Positions 23,119 through 35,314 of a stretch of DNA of 64,000 bases are shown in pieces. Below the pieces are notes generated by a model. That model searched no databases, was not told the origin of the DNA, and saw only the letters and a list, made by a program, of their open reading frames with translations. Source of the DNA: Lotus japonicus (taxonomy: Eukaryota; Streptophyta; Magnoliopsida; Fabales; Fabaceae); contig NC_080044.1 of NCBI RefSeq assembly GCF_012489685.1, positions 15,728,369 to 15,792,368 of the forward strand. The letters run 5' to 3'. Each line of letters begins with the position of its first letter. Within the stretch, counting starts at the first letter, position 1. The translations under genes and the position numbers were made by a program.

Positions 23119-23349
23119 GCATGCTCCAGTGTGTTAACGGCTAGTTTATTCTTGGTCATCATTAACTGCCGTTGTGACATCAGCAGAGAGAAAGTTACTT
23201 CTTGGTTCACTTATCCTATAACTACCTCCAACGGGCAAATTGTGTTCTCTCAACCGCTTGTGCATCTATCTTCTTCAAGATTTATCATCTCTCATTTGCA
23301 ATTCTGTTTCGTTGTTCTGTACTCTGTTTGTAATTGCTCTCGATTCATC

Positions 23350-25197
23350 ATGTCTCGAAGTTTAGGAAAGAAGGAATCTGTCAAGGCCAAGATTGAAAGA
23401 ACTGCTAAAGGAGTCAAGTGTATGGGTTTGAAGAGTGATTCTTCTCAACCATCTTCTGTGTCCAAGAAAGCTCCCAAGAAGATGAGATCACGAAACCCAA
23501 CGTGTAAGGTCTACAAATCACAGGTCAAGAATAGCAAAGCTCCGAATGTTCCTATCCTTGAGGATGTTCCTGACGAAGAGGAAATCAATGATGAAGATTC
23601 TCCTGTGAAATCGCCCCCTGATGTTGTGCCTGATGTTGAGACATCTGGGTCTAAGGAAAGTTCTGCTCAAGAAAATTCTGGAAAGGATTCCACTTCTCAT
23701 GAAGATTCAGGTGGTGCTACCCAGCCTGATATCTCTGTATCATCCTCTTTTAAGGATGCTGATTCAAAGAATGATAACTCTGCGGGTATCAATTATGAAG
23801 AGCCAATCCAGGCTCCAACCTCTGTTCAGGACATCTCTGATGATGCTTCTGATGATGTTTCTCTGATTGAGACTTTTGCTGATAGTGTTGCTGCGAGGAT
23901 GAAGAAGAAAAGAAGGATTTCTTCTTTTGAAATCACTCCTACTCCATCAAAGAAATCCAGACAGGCCAGTGTGAAAAGTAAGGGAAAGCAAAAGGAAGAA
24001 AAGACTCCCACTGAGAAGAAGAAGAGGAAGATTTCAGTTGAAGTTGAAGACTCTGGGTCAGATGTTGAAGTCGGTGTCCAGGAGATTCGATCTTCTGAGA
24101 AAAAGAAGTTTTCTGGTAAGCGTATTCCTCAGAATGTTCCTGCTGTTCCTATTGATAGAGTGTTTTTCCACTTAGAAGAGAATGTTCAGAAGTGGAAGTT
24201 TGTTTGCAAGAGGAGAATGGCCAAGGAAAGGGAAGTTGGTTCTGATGTTCTTGAATGCAGAGATGTAATTGCACTAATTGAGAAAGCAGGTCTGATGAAG
24301 ACTATTCAGAATGTTGGAAGGTGCTATGAGAAGCTTGTGAGAGAGTTCTTGGTGAATCTCTCTGTTGATGTTGGACTTCCTGAAAGTGCAGAATTCAGGA
24401 AAGTCTATGTGAGGGCTGAATGTGTGATGTTTTCACCTGCTGTTGTCAATCAAGCACTTGGCAGAAGTGCTCTTGAATTTGTTGATGAAGAAGTGTCCAT
24501 GGATGATGTTGCCAAGGAGCTTACTGCAGGTCATGTGAAGAAGTGGCCCAGCAAGAAGTTGTTGTCTACTGGGAATCTCAGTGTGAAGTATGCTATCCTT
24601 AACAGGATTGGTGCTGTGAATTGGGTTCCTACTCAGCATACCTCTGGTGTTTCTGCAACGCTTGCCAAGTTGATCTACAGGATTGGCAAGTCTATTGCTT
24701 TTGATTTTGGAACTTTTGTGTTTGAGCAGACCTTAAAGCATGCTGATACTTGTGCTGTGAAGCTGCCTGTTTCATTTCCTTCCCTTATCTCTGAGATCAT
24801 TCTGAAGCAACATCCTCAGATTCTCAGGGCTGATGATGTGGCTATGTCTCGTGGAGTTCCAATCACTTTGGATCAACGTTTGTTTCTGGAGCCACATGTG
24901 CTAGACATTGCTTTACCGACCAGCAGAACATCTGCTCCTCCAGTGACTGAATCTGGCACTCAGGCCATAGTTGCTGAATTACAGGAAGTTTCCAAGGCTT
25001 TGCAGGAGACAATCAGGGTGAGCACTGCCAGGAAGCTCAAAGTTGATGCTTTGCTACTCAAGCTGCAGGCAGATGAACGCCAAGGTGGTGAACAAAGTGC
25101 TGCTGCTACAGCTGCTCAGAAAGCGGGTAATGAAGAGGAGGAAGGATCTGAAGAAAGTGCAGACGAGTCTGGGGAGGAGTCCGGTTCTGAAGCCTAG
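23350..25197 (+). CDS. Env-like third ORF of SIRE-type element 1
   Basis: From the Met at 23350 (MSRSLGKKES) this is a 615-residue protein. As a readthrough product it starts at 23113 and gains a hydrophobic stretch (FIISHLQFCFVVLYSV) just before that Met, which could act as a membrane anchor. The order is: basic Ser/Lys region, acidic Ser/Asp-rich region, a second basic cluster, then a conserved globular block (about residues 260-500, with YEKLVREF and AVNWVPTQH). The C-terminal tail is acidic (EEEEGSEESADESGEESG). The globular block resembles the plant-transposon domain found in env-like ORFs of Sireviruses, and its role is not known. It is open, unlike the pol upstream. Confidence 0.8.
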   Translation: MSRSLGKKESVKAKIERTAKGVKCMGLKSDSSQPSSVSKKAPKKMRSRNPTCKVYKSQVKNSKAPNVPILEDVPDEEEINDEDSPVKSPPDVVPDVETSGSKESSAQENSGKDSTSHEDSGGATQPDISVSSSFKDADSKNDNSAGINYEEPIQAPTSVQDISDDASDDVSLIETFADSVAARMKKKRRISSFEITPTPSKKSRQASVKSKGKQKEEKTPTEKKKRKISVEVEDSGSDVEVGVQEIRSSEKKKFSGKRIPQNVPAVPIDRVFFHLEENVQKWKFVCKRRMAKEREVGSDVLECRDVIALIEKAGLMKTIQNVGRCYEKLVREFLVNLSVDVGLPESAEFRKVYVRAECVMFSPAVVNQALGRSALEFVDEEVSMDDVAKELTAGHVKKWPSKKLLSTGNLSVKYAILNRIGAVNWVPTQHTSGVSATLAKLIYRIGKSIAFDFGTFVFEQTLKHADTCAVKLPVSFPSLISEIILKQHPQILRADDVAMSRGVPITLDQRLFLEPHVLDIALPTSRTSAPPVTESGTQAIVAELQEVSKALQETIRVSTARKLKVDALLLKLQADERQGGEQSAAATAAQKAGNEEEEGSEESADESGEESGSEA

Positions 25198-25857
25198 TTT
25201 GCTTTGTTCTTTTTCTATTGTCTTTTGTTTTTTTGGTGCACCCTTTGCAAATTTGTGCTAAAAAGGGGGAGTAGGTAGAAAGGTCAGTCAGAAAGGTCAG
25301 AAGTCTGTGATCTCAGAAGTTTGTGTATAGTGTTCAGATGTTTGAGTTTTCAGAAGTTTGTGAAGACCTATGTTTCTACTGTGAAGTTTTGCTGTGAAGT
25401 TGCTTCTGATTGTGTTAGCTCTGATAGTGTTAGCTTTGGTTTGTTTAATTTGAAGACTAGTTCAAGATCATGGCTATGTTTGTTTCAAGAGGCATTTTCT
25501 GTTAGCAGTATTTCTGATAGCTTATGTGTTGCCAACTTCTGAAGGCAGTACTTCTGAAACGTTACTTCTGATAGTAGTACTTCTGATCATGTGCTGCCAG
25601 CTTCTGATGGTAGTATTTCTGATACTATGATGTTCAAGCTGTTCTATTTTGGTGTCATCATGTGCTGAGGCTGTTTGTACTTCTGGTTTTGTGTTTGTAA
25701 GTATTTTTGTTCCAACTATGTCTTCTGAAGAATGGTAGTTGGTTCTGGAGTTGCATCAGTTGAGGGGGAGATCTGACTAAGGGGGAGAACTGTTTCTCTA
25801 GTTTTTATCCTCTCCGATTGTGAGTTGTTTTAGACAAAATTTGACAAAGGGGGAGAT
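25198..25857 (+). other. 3' untranslated region and polypurine tract of SIRE-type element 1
   Basis: Non-coding, with many repeats of the words CTTCTGA and CAGAAGT, typical of Sirevirus 3' regions. Several GGGGGAG blocks (25265, 25764, 25780, 25850) occur; the last, AAAGGGGGAGAT at 25846-25857, abuts the LTR and is the likely plus-strand primer. Confidence 0.75.
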
Positions 25858-28521
25858 TGTTGGAACATGTTGCCATGCATTTTGTCAAAACAACCGATTG
25901 TCGAAGCAGATGTCGTGGCATCTGATTCCGTGAAGCTAGGGCATCAGTCCTCAGCTTGTGTTTCTGTTGTGGGGCTTCTGAAGATTTACTGAAGATATGT
26001 TTTTGAGTTACTTGAGGAGCAAGTAGCTATTCCAGAAGGGTTTATTTGTTGGGTTGTTATTTGTTGAAACAATCTTTGTTAAAATATTGGTTTCTATCTT
26101 TACTTGTGCAATAAGAAACCGAATCTATCAAGATTGCGTTTTGAATTGCTGTTACTGCAATCTGTTTCTTCAGCTCGTGCCAATCCTAAAGCTCATGCTA
26201 CCGCTGCTGAAGTCTATAAAAGGATGAAGACCTAAAACATGAAGGCGTCGAAGCTGATAGAGAGAGATCGAGTGTTTTAGGATTTGTTAATTGTAAGGCC
26301 CAAGTTTTTCAGTTTATACCAAGTGAATAAATTCTTATTCACCAGTAGGTTTGATGTATGGCGAAGGGAAACCTGAACAAGAGTTTAGTAAATGAAATAA
26401 AGGTATGAAGGAGAAAGTTCAGGAAAAGTCTGAGGTTCGTATTGAAGTCGATAAAAGTTATAGCACGATCGTTTTACACTTAAACCTAGGTCAGAAACCC
26501 TAGTATATAGCTAATTTTCACTTTTAGGCACGACGGAAGTTAATTCCAAAAATCTTCAGAGAAATGTTAGAACTTCTCTTTTTCCATATATCACAATCGT
26601 TTCGAGGCGAAACTCTAGGATCTACGAACGTCCGATTCCAATCATCGGAAGTTTGCCGAAACCGAATCCCTGGTATTTCAAAACCCTAGAATTTCTCGAC
26701 AATGAAGACTTTTTCTATTCAGAGCTTCAAATGAATATTCCACACGCGGACACCCATTTCTCTTGATGATTTCAATCTTTCTTCCGAAGGAAGTTTTCCA
26801 TTCCGACATTCGATGCAAAAAGCAACTTATCGGGTAAAATAGTTTTATACCGACTATGCTTTAGTTGCCAAAAATACAAGGAGACCTCTTTATAGTTTTG
26901 GAACTCTTTTGCCAAAACATATCTATTAATTCATGGAGAATGAAGTCGGAAAAATCAGATTCGCGAAACTTTCATTTTCCCGCGAATTTCCAACCTTTAT
27001 ATATAGCAAAGAAAGGAAGAAAAACACAAATTCTCCTCCATTTTCTCTCCCAAAACCGCGGCCAAGAACAAGGAAGAAGGAAGAAGAGTTTTCTTCATCG
27101 TTTGCTTGATCGTCGATCAATCAGTTGCTACTTCAAGGCTTCGAGGTATAGTCGCTAATCCTTACCTCTGATCGCTTTTTCCGTAGCTTTTCTGTAGAGT
27201 TTTCTGAGCGGATAGTTTATGGGTTTTTGAAAAACTATCCTGAATCTTTCATTTCTGATTCTAAACCTCTTCCTTATGCGCCCAAGATCACTTCTGCCGG
27301 GTTAGATTTTCCGTTATGTCGCCGGAATTCCGCCGGAATCAATTTGAGCCTAAAATACCCATTTTTGGAGTTTTTGGTGTAAAGCTTCAACCTTTAGGCT
27401 GAAAACTATCGCCTTAGCTTAGTGCTAGTAGGATTAGTTGTCATAAACGTCGTTGGTGACGTCCCTGCAAAATTTTATTTTTGGGATTTCAGTTTTGAAA
27501 AATCCTAAGTTAAAAATCATGACCAAAATACCCCTGCGACAGTTTTTGATCCGATAATTTTTCCGAGTTCAGAATACCCTTAGTTACGGCTTATGAAAGC
27601 ATAGGAACCAAGTTTGATCGAAGAAAAATCGAGCCCCATAATTGCACAAAGTGGCCGAGCCCTATTAGGGGGGAGGAGGAAAATTTCCTTTTCCGAAAAC
27701 TTGTCTTTCGCGCTAGTTTATCGTACCTTAGGGTATAGATTACTTCGAGTAACCTTAGTAAGTATCGATAGCTTAGTTTCCGATAGATTCTGATAGTATT
27801 CTGTGATTTTATTGTAAAGGTGCTTTTGAGGATTTCCCCGAGGACCAACACTTTGAGAGCGAGGAAGCACTAGTTGATCATTCTGGAGAACTTTCAGGTG
27901 AGGGCTTCTCACTGAATCTCTAGTTAATGCTTAGGGTCGATGTTTCGACATTGTTTACTGTTTATGCACTGGAATTGTGTGTGATTGGAAAATGTTTTCT
28001 GAGGCTTCGGCTGACAATGTAGATGATTCATCTACTGAATGTTTTTGAGATTGTCTTACATGCTATGTGCTATGTGGGTAATCTAGGATGTGTGGTGCAT
28101 GCTTTATATGCTAAGTGCTAAGTGTTTATGATGCGATTTATTGATATATGACATGTTGTTGATTGTGATGATTTAAATATGCTCTGTACTGGAATCTGAG
28201 ATTCTGAATGGTGAGAATAGCGGGCAGGTCATGCCGATTTTATTTTGAGAGTTTTGAGAAAGTTTGATAGGACGAACGAGGTTCGGGCCTTAATTTTGTT
28301 TAGTGGATCGAGACATCCTCTGGAAGCGACTTGGGATTGGGAGATCCTGAAAATGTATAAGACTTGCGATAAGACAAAATGGAATCTATTTTATAAAGAA
28401 AATTCATAAGACCTTAAATAACCTCAAAATCTTTAAGTAATGATAACAACCTCGAAGGAAGGCATTGGAAGTCAAATCATAGTTTTGGAAAAACGAGGAG
28501 TGTCGTCGGATCCAAGTGTTG

Positions 28522-28660
28522 AGTTTGTCGTGGTTGTGCTGTTGGAGCAGCGTTTGTTGTCGTGCTGTTGGAGCAGCGTTTGTTGTTGTGCTGTTGGAGC
28601 AGCGTTTGTTGTTGTGCTGTTGGAGCAGCGTTTGTTGTCGTGCTGTTGGAGCAGCTATGT
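28522..28660. repeat. 26-bp minisatellite, about five units
   Basis: The unit TGCTGTTGGAGCAGCGTTTGTTGTCG-like (26 bp) is repeated about five times with C/T variants. It sits in the Tekay-like LTR at about the position where the sister LTR 5294-9359 has its unrelated 19-bp array. Open frames over it are repeat artefacts. Confidence 0.9.
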
Positions 28661-29399
28661 GTTGTTGTGAAGTGGGTCTTTTGTCGCAGAATCGACTTTA
28701 CCTTAGGGTAAGCTTTTAGAGACATTAATTTAGCTAGAACACGTGGCGACGTGTCGAGTGAGATCGGAGACGTTGATTGACTAATCATCTTGCATTCATG
28801 CAACATTAATGAGGTATTAACACAGGACGTACTCTGGACCTCGTCGGTTTCCAAAATGGTCATAAGACCCGGAATGCCGTGGAAGAGCGTTTGTAGACGT
28901 CTCTTGTAGCAGACCGAAATGGCAGACCTACGGGTTTACTGCTGATCTGGCTACCTTTGTGTGGTGTAAGAGGCACGCGGGCCGAAATGGTTCCACCGTG
29001 GCTGGTGTTAGGGCTGATCCGTTTGATGTCCATCCCTTTCCGGAATGCATGTGGTTAACTGGGTTAACCTGCATATCATTTCATGCAACATGCATACTGA
29101 CTTAGTGATGAGTGTGTTTGATACTTGTTAATTCTATTTGAGGCATGTTAACTGTGATTTATCGTCGTTTATATTCATCATGAGATATGCAACCCTAGGA
29201 TGTTATCCCTAGCTAAAAGCCTAAGTGGCTATCCTATTATCTGTATCTATCCTTGCTATTATTTACATAATTCTTTAGAGTTGACCCTCGCGTCTTCTGT
29301 GTGTGCTTTGGCGAACAAACGCCCTTTGTCAGATGTCTTTGGCGGACTAGTTCACGACGGTTCACCCTTCGGGGGAAACTAGAGTTGGGATGCTGGAAC

Positions 29400-30605
29400 T
29401 GAAGGTATGAAAAACGGTAGATAGGGGGGGTTTGAATAACGTTTTCAGTATAAAACTTCCACCTTAAAGATTTTGACAAATCTTTCGAGAACTTAAGTGC
29501 TAAAGATAAGAGATAGAAAAGCACACAAGGATTTTATCCTGGTTCACTTGATAAATCACTCAAGCTACTCCAGTCCACCCGTTAAGGTGATTTCTTCCTT
29601 CTTAGAATGAAGGCATTCCACTAATCAGGTAAGAGTTACAACTGCACTTGAAACCTACAAGTGACTAACAATTACACTGACTTAGCTCACACTAAGATTC
29701 ACTCTCTTAGTCTTCTCTAGGATCCGATCAACCTTGATCTCCTAAAGGAACTAAACAAACTGTTTATCAAAGAATTGTTTACAAGAGATTTGCTTCTAAA
29801 AAGCTAATAGTAAACTCAATGAATTTCAGATGAAAGAAAACTTAGAAGATTATGAATATGTCTTGCGTATGTGAATGCTTCTAGCCGTTTCTTTCAGTCT
29901 TCAGCCTCTTTATATACTCCAAGGATTAGGGTTGAGCGATGCATGGGAAATGCTACCGTTGGAGGGCAGTTCTGGAAAATCCAGCTTCTGCTGTGGCTGA
30001 GAACGTTAGGTAGGTCGTCAGGAAGGTACAGTAGCTTTTGTACTTGGATAGCGACGCGACCTTTAAACCTAGGAGACTTCTGATCAGGGGAATGCTTCAT
30101 ATTGGAACTTGTGAAGCCGGTTGATCAGAGTCAGAGGGAAAGCACAGATCCTCTGACCATTGTATCTTCTGATTCTGAACTCAGAGGGAAGAACATGGCC
30201 TTCAGAGTTTCTTGCTTCTGGACTTCAGAGTTTCCACTATTCAGCTTCTGGATCTTCAGAGTCTTCTACACCATCAGAACATCTGAACCTTCAGTGTTTC
30301 TTGGTTATCAGAACTTCTGGATCTTCAGAGCTTCTAGTGACTGAGTCCACATCAGAGTTTGTATAACTTCAGAACTTCTGAAGCTTTTCCACTGTTCATA
30401 CTGAACATGGTGAATGCGAAAGCGTTGCTTGGGTCACTCTTTATACACAGTGCTTCTGATTTGTGTGAGATTGAGTTGAGGTCAGAACCTGCAAATAGCA
30501 CACTCAGAAAAACACGTTAGAGTACCACAATTGTTCATATCAAAAGGTTAACTTGTAATCATCAAAACATAGAGTTGTACTACTAGATCAAAACTTGATC
30601 TTACA
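29400..30605 (-). repeat. 3' LTR of SIRE-type element 2
   Basis: The 1206-bp LTR on the left is the 3' one because the element lies on the minus strand. It is bordered inside by ATCTCCCCCTTTTT (30606-30619), the complement of a polypurine tract. A run of seven or so Gs near 29422 and many CAGAGT/TTCTGA words are visible. Confidence 0.93.
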
Positions 30606-31347
30606 ATCTCCCCCTTTTTGATGATGACAAAACTAAGATTTTTGATGAACAATTCTTAAACATTAAACTGAATTCACTCAGAGTTTAGAGATATAGAATA
30701 AGACTTATCCTGATGTGAATAGTTTATCTTGCTCATTCTGAATTCAAGTCACTGCTTGATTCTGAGCTTAGCTCCCCCTGAATCTAATACTTGATGAAAA
30801 CGTTAGTAAAGTCTAGATTCTGAGCTAAATAATATAAGAGTTCAGAGTGAAAAAACTTATGACATAGATGAAAATCGAGTAATCAGAGCGCATAAGTAAT
30901 CAGAGTCATGGACAAGGTATCAGAGTCTTGGGTATCAGAGTCAACTTAGAATCACTTCAGAAGAAGTGAAATGTATTCCTTGTATTTGCCCAGTGACACA
31001 TCGATGGTCATGAAGGTGGAACTCTTAAATTCTCCAAAAGAAAATTAAATCACACTAACACATCTTACACATCAAAAACTGGGTTTACTCCCCCTTTTTG
31101 TCATAAGCAAAAAGCTTGGGGTGTGAAAAACTTAGCTTGAAGTACAAGGTACTCCCCCTTAGAGAAGGTCTAAGTTTAAAGGAAAGGAAAATTATGTAAG
31201 AATCAGAGTTAGGCGAAATAAATAGAAGAGTTAATGCAAGAGAAGAACGTTTACCACCGGTCAAGTGAGTAAAGAGAAGGGTCAGTTACCAAGAACTTAA
31301 CCTCGAGAAACCGTAGGAGCATTAACTTTCAGAGAGAAAGTGAAGCC

Positions 31348-31355
31348 TATATAAA
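31348..31355 (+). promoter_or_regulatory. TATA box of the antisense ORF in SIRE-type element 2
   Basis: CCTATATAAAGCG carries a consensus TATATAAA about 58 bp upstream of the ATG at 31413, on the strand opposite to gag-pol. The leader between them (GAGAGAAAGG... CAATTTTCAGTAAGG) has no upstream ATG. Spacing fits a plant core promoter. Confidence 0.55.
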
Positions 31356-31412
31356 GCGTTGGAGAGAAAGGTAAGCTTCACACCTCGAACAATTTTCAGT
31401 AAGGAAGAAAAA

Positions 31413-31792
31413 ATGGCATCATACATCGTAGCACTAGAAGAGCTGAGGAAGAAGGCCTTTGAAGAGGACTTGTTCCTGAACCTCAGGCATCCAGAGGGTA
31501 CAGCGACCATCTCGGAGCTAACACGGACACTGCTGGAAGAGGACCTGCGTCCAGAGTTGGAGAGAGACCTGAAGGAATTTCTTGCCTTCGTTGAGGAGGT
31601 GCAAGAACTCAGCCGGCTTGAACTCAAGCTGCTGGGAGAAAAAGAAAGTTTGGAAGAGAAGCTCAAGACTGCAGAAGTGATGAGCTAAAGGACAGGCTCA
31701 ACAACATCCAGCAAGTACTGGAGCGTCTGGAGAAGGATAGGTCAGAGCAGCGCCAGGAGTGCAGAAGAATGAGGAGGGATCCTCCATTCTAG
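31413..31792 (+). CDS. Antisense coiled-coil ORF in SIRE-type element 2 (frame break near its end)
   Basis: From ATG 31413 (context AAAAAATGGC, strong for plants) the frame encodes MASYIVALEELRKKAFEED and a charged, leucine-heptad region (RPELERDLKEF, EEVQELSRLEL, GEKESLEEKL), and stops TAA at 31686-31688. In another frame from about 31670 the coil continues (DELKDRLNNIQQVLERLEKD) to a stop at 31790-31792, which points to a single small indel in a ~125-residue protein. It lies between the third ORF and the 3' LTR, opposite to the other genes. No family is recognised. Its coding look and the TATA box upstream argue against chance. Confidence 0.5.
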
Positions 31793-32017
31793 ACTTAGGG
31801 AAAGAACGTATGAAGTAAACATAGAGAATGTATGATGTAAACAGAAAAAAAATGATGAATAAAAAGATTTTTGCAAACATATGTGACACAAATATATATA
31901 GAAATGCATATATAATCACAAACGAACAAAGAGAATAAATGAGTAAAAACAAACAGAGTTTAACAAAAATAAAACAAAGTTAAAGAAAAAGAAAGAAAAA
32001 CGAAGAGATCCTAAAAA

Positions 32018-34869
32018 CTAAGGTTTATCAGTGCGTCGCAGAAGTTCCATCATCATGTGCTTCATCTCAATCAGCATGGATTCATGAGTGTCAAGACGCT
32101 GTTCCATGATGTCGAGTCTGGATGAGCTTGACTGAGTAGAACTGGAAGGAACATTCTGAGCAGCTTGAGGATCTGGAATGGAAGCAGAAGCAGCAGGAGT
32201 AAACACAACTGGTGCAAGTGCTTGGCATCTAAGAGCTTCAGCCTCAGCTTCAAGTCGCTCTGCCTCTATTCTGGCTTGTTCAGCTTGAGCTGCTGCTTGA
32301 CGTGCAGCTTCTTCTGCTTGAGCCTTCTTTCTCTTGGCTTCTTCAATAGCTTCAAGAAGCTTATTTCTCTGTTCTTGTTCATAAAGAGCCACCCTTCGAG
32401 CAAACCTATGCTTTGCAGCCTCAATGCTCTGACTTCCCTCTGCATGCAGGAGCTGCATCATAATTGGAACTTGAGCCACCAGCCAAGTGCCCAGATTGTT
32501 CCACTCATCAGCCACACGTTCAGCATTCTCACTGAGGTCAGTCTGACCATGCACATTGCGGAGCCTCAAAGAGGCTTCATGATAGAAGATATTGATGCAC
32601 TCAGAGAGAGATGTGGGTTGGAGGTGAGTATAGGGAATTATGGAGAGGTTAGTTTCAGGAGAGGCTGGGTGATTGCTGCTATGAGCTTCATAGGCACCTT
32701 GTGGAGAACCAATGTTAATCATTTGAGCATTGGGTTCAGAGGTTCCAAGGTGAGGGTCTGAAGTTTCAACCAGAGGATGGGGTGATCTAACCGAGGATTG
32801 GTTAGACACTGAATGTTCGGGTTCAGGTTCTGGTTGAATAGGCTCTTGTTGGTCAGGGACAGGGTGAGCTGGTTGAGCCAAAGGGTCTGCCTCTTGTAAA
32901 GGATTGGCCAAGATAGGTTCATCTGGGTCAACTAGACGTTCAGGTCTAGGGCCAGGATATCTCCTAGGGCTTGGACAAGTGAGGTAATATTCCTCTAAGG
33001 TAGACACCTTTTCTTTTCTGACCTCCATGAATCGTCTAATGGATTCAGAGTTATTGGAGGGAGAAGAATCAGCAACATGGGTTGGGAAGGATACAGGTGT
33101 ATAGGCTGTGGAAGAGTCTGTATCCGTGGTTCTGGCAGCAGGACGTGCTGATGCTCTGGGAACAGAGTGATCAGACGTTCTGGGTTGTGGTTCTGTTTGG
33201 TTGGGCTCTGGCTGTTCATGGAGGATGGGTTCGGGTCGTACGGAATGGTAATGAGAGAGGTTGGTTCTTCTGACCTAGAGGGTTGGTTCTGAAGCAAATT
33301 CCAGAGAGGTGCTTCAGTAGGGGAAGGTTGAAAGAATGAAGATCTTGGGGAATGTGGTGGAGAGGTGGTTTGTGCAGCTGGTTGGGATTCAGGAATAGGA
33401 GTGAGGGGATTTGAGGAGTGTTTGAGCATGGCAGAAATAGGGAGTGCATCAAATAAATTCAAATCATCATCAGAAGCAAGTGCAGGCTTACTTGAATGTG
33501 CTGATGATCTAGTCACTCTGGCAGGAGGTTCAGTCCTTCTGACCACTTCAGCAGCTGGTTCCACCCGAGTAGGCTTCACCACGATTCTGACCTGCTTCTT
33601 CTTCTTCTTCTTGGGAGGACCATCCTCATTGTCACTATCATCATCATCATCAGGCTTTCTCTTCTTTGTTTTGATCAGAGGGACATCTGATTCCTCAGAA
33701 GATTCGTCCATTATCATCTTCCTCTGAGCTTTCTTCTTGGGAGGAGAAGGAAACTCTGGAGCTGGCGGCAGTCTGCTGACGAAATCATCAAGATCAATTT
33801 CGAATCCTTGAGCCCTTAGGTCTTCAACATAGCACCTGATGGCGTCAGGATTGTCTGCCTGAGTCCACAGAGGATAGTCAGTCAGAGGCATCCTTCTGCT
33901 TCTGATCTCAGAAGATGTGTCTTCATGAGCAGGAGCAATCTTCTTCTGGACCAAACCCATCTTCTTCAGAGAATTTGCAGTGAAGACATCACTTACAATG
34001 GTGCTCAGATCCTCTACACATCCAGCATTGACCAGATCTTGCACCAGGTTGCTTTCAATGAGAAAGTCTGAGAGCAGTCTCCCAAAGGGGATATATTTGA
34101 TGGCTGACTTGATGGAGGCAGTGGTGCGAGACTTCCGGATGCATTCCTTCAAGTAGGAGAACAGGAAGTAGGGAAGGCAGATCTTCTTCTGATCTTGGAT
34201 GAAGAACAACATCACCTTCTGGTTGAAGTTGATGTAGTCTGGAGAACTGCCCTTCGGTCTCTGGTTTATGCAGTGGAGCAGGATCTTGTGCCAGATCCTG
34301 AGTTTGGGATGAAGGTCCATCACCTTGTAACTCGTCTTGCCCGGTTTGAAAGTGGTGTACAGGGCCTGGTTGATTGTATCCTTGGTGCTGGGTTTCAGCT
34401 TCGATTCCGTGAGTTGGAAACGATACCCATAAGCAGTGTCTTCACCCAGCAGATTCACGAAAGACTTCTCGGTGATGATGATCTTTCTTCCGAGAATGTA
34501 AGATACCACCTGAGTATCATCGCAGTCGGCGTGCTTCCAGAATTCCTTGACCAATTTCTCATACACCGGTCCTCGAAGTCTGTTGAAGTAATTTCCCCAA
34601 CCTTGAGCTTGGACTTCAGGACGAAGATCATACCCATTTGTAGCCAGGTTGTCGAGGTTGAATCTCCATTCTGCCAGGACTTGGAGTTCCTCAGGAGGAT
34701 ATACGCAGTGAACGGCACAGCCCCGTTCTGCAATTGGAACAATCTGCTCTTGAGCCTGACCTTGATCTTGTGTCGGATTCTCAGGGCCCCTTTGACCCGT
34801 TGCAAGACCAACTACCATGTGAGGGAACTGAGGTGCATCAGCAGTAGCTCTTCTGGTTTGTCTCACCAT
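32018..34869 (-). pseudogene. Env-like third ORF of SIRE-type element 2, split by one frameshift
   Basis: The first part, from Met at 34869, has a globular block (YPPEELQVLAEWRFNLDNLA, GPVYEKLVKEFW, CINQRPKGSSPDYINFNQKV) like the plant-transposon domain of Sirevirus third ORFs. It then has basic/acidic segments (KKKKKKQVR, DDDDDSDNEDG) and a Pro/Ser-rich region. The frame becomes poor after about 33290 and stops at 32995. Another frame is coherent from about 33250 through 33028 to the stop at 32018, with a long Ala/Glu/Arg coiled coil (EEAARQAAAQAEQARIEAER). One indel between about 33200 and 33300 explains this. It is not in frame with pol, unlike element 1. Confidence 0.8.
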
Positions 34870-35314
34870 TTTTGAAGTGGTTGAAGGTTTGAGGTAGAAG
34901 ATGAAGGTTGGAAGATGAAGAGAGATCGAGAGAGAAATCGAGAATAAGCGGTTTTGAAAAAGCAGAGAGAGCGAGAGTGAAAACCGGAAGTGAACGAGAT
35001 CGTGTGTGTATAGTGGGTTTTATCAAATAACCGTTGTTGATTCAAAAAGCACTTTAAGATCAACGGTTGAAAATTAAAGATAGATAGTAACAGTAAAATA
35101 CACAAATCACACACAGGAGAGAAGCATATCTACACGCAATCATAACAGACTGTCACACGGGCACAAGGAACTATGCATCAGATATACTGACACACGTGTT
35201 GTTGTCTCAGCTTCAGAGTTAGTACCAGTGGGTACACACACTCTGATTGAGTTACCTTCTGGACTAGACATCTTCTGATCAAGAAGTATCATAGTCAGAG
35301 GTTCTGATCCATCT

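Noticed and set aside
16857..25857. Reading 16857-17732 as the 5' LTR of the coding SIRE element
   Set aside because: No primer-binding site follows, gag lacks its start, and the DNA after this LTR is the same as that after the 3' LTR; it is a solo LTR.
28440..28863. Cys/Trp-rich and Thr/Asn-rich open frames
   Set aside because: Product of the 26-bp tandem array read in different frames.
29871..30366. Short frames repeated identically at 39705-40200
   Set aside because: They lie in the two LTRs of SIRE-type element 2; identical because the LTRs are, not because they code.
31322..31666. Serine-rich minus-strand frame of 114 codons opposite the coiled-coil ORF
   Set aside because: Poly-Ser is the expected antisense shadow of Glu/Leu codons; the plus strand has the TATA box and better protein character.
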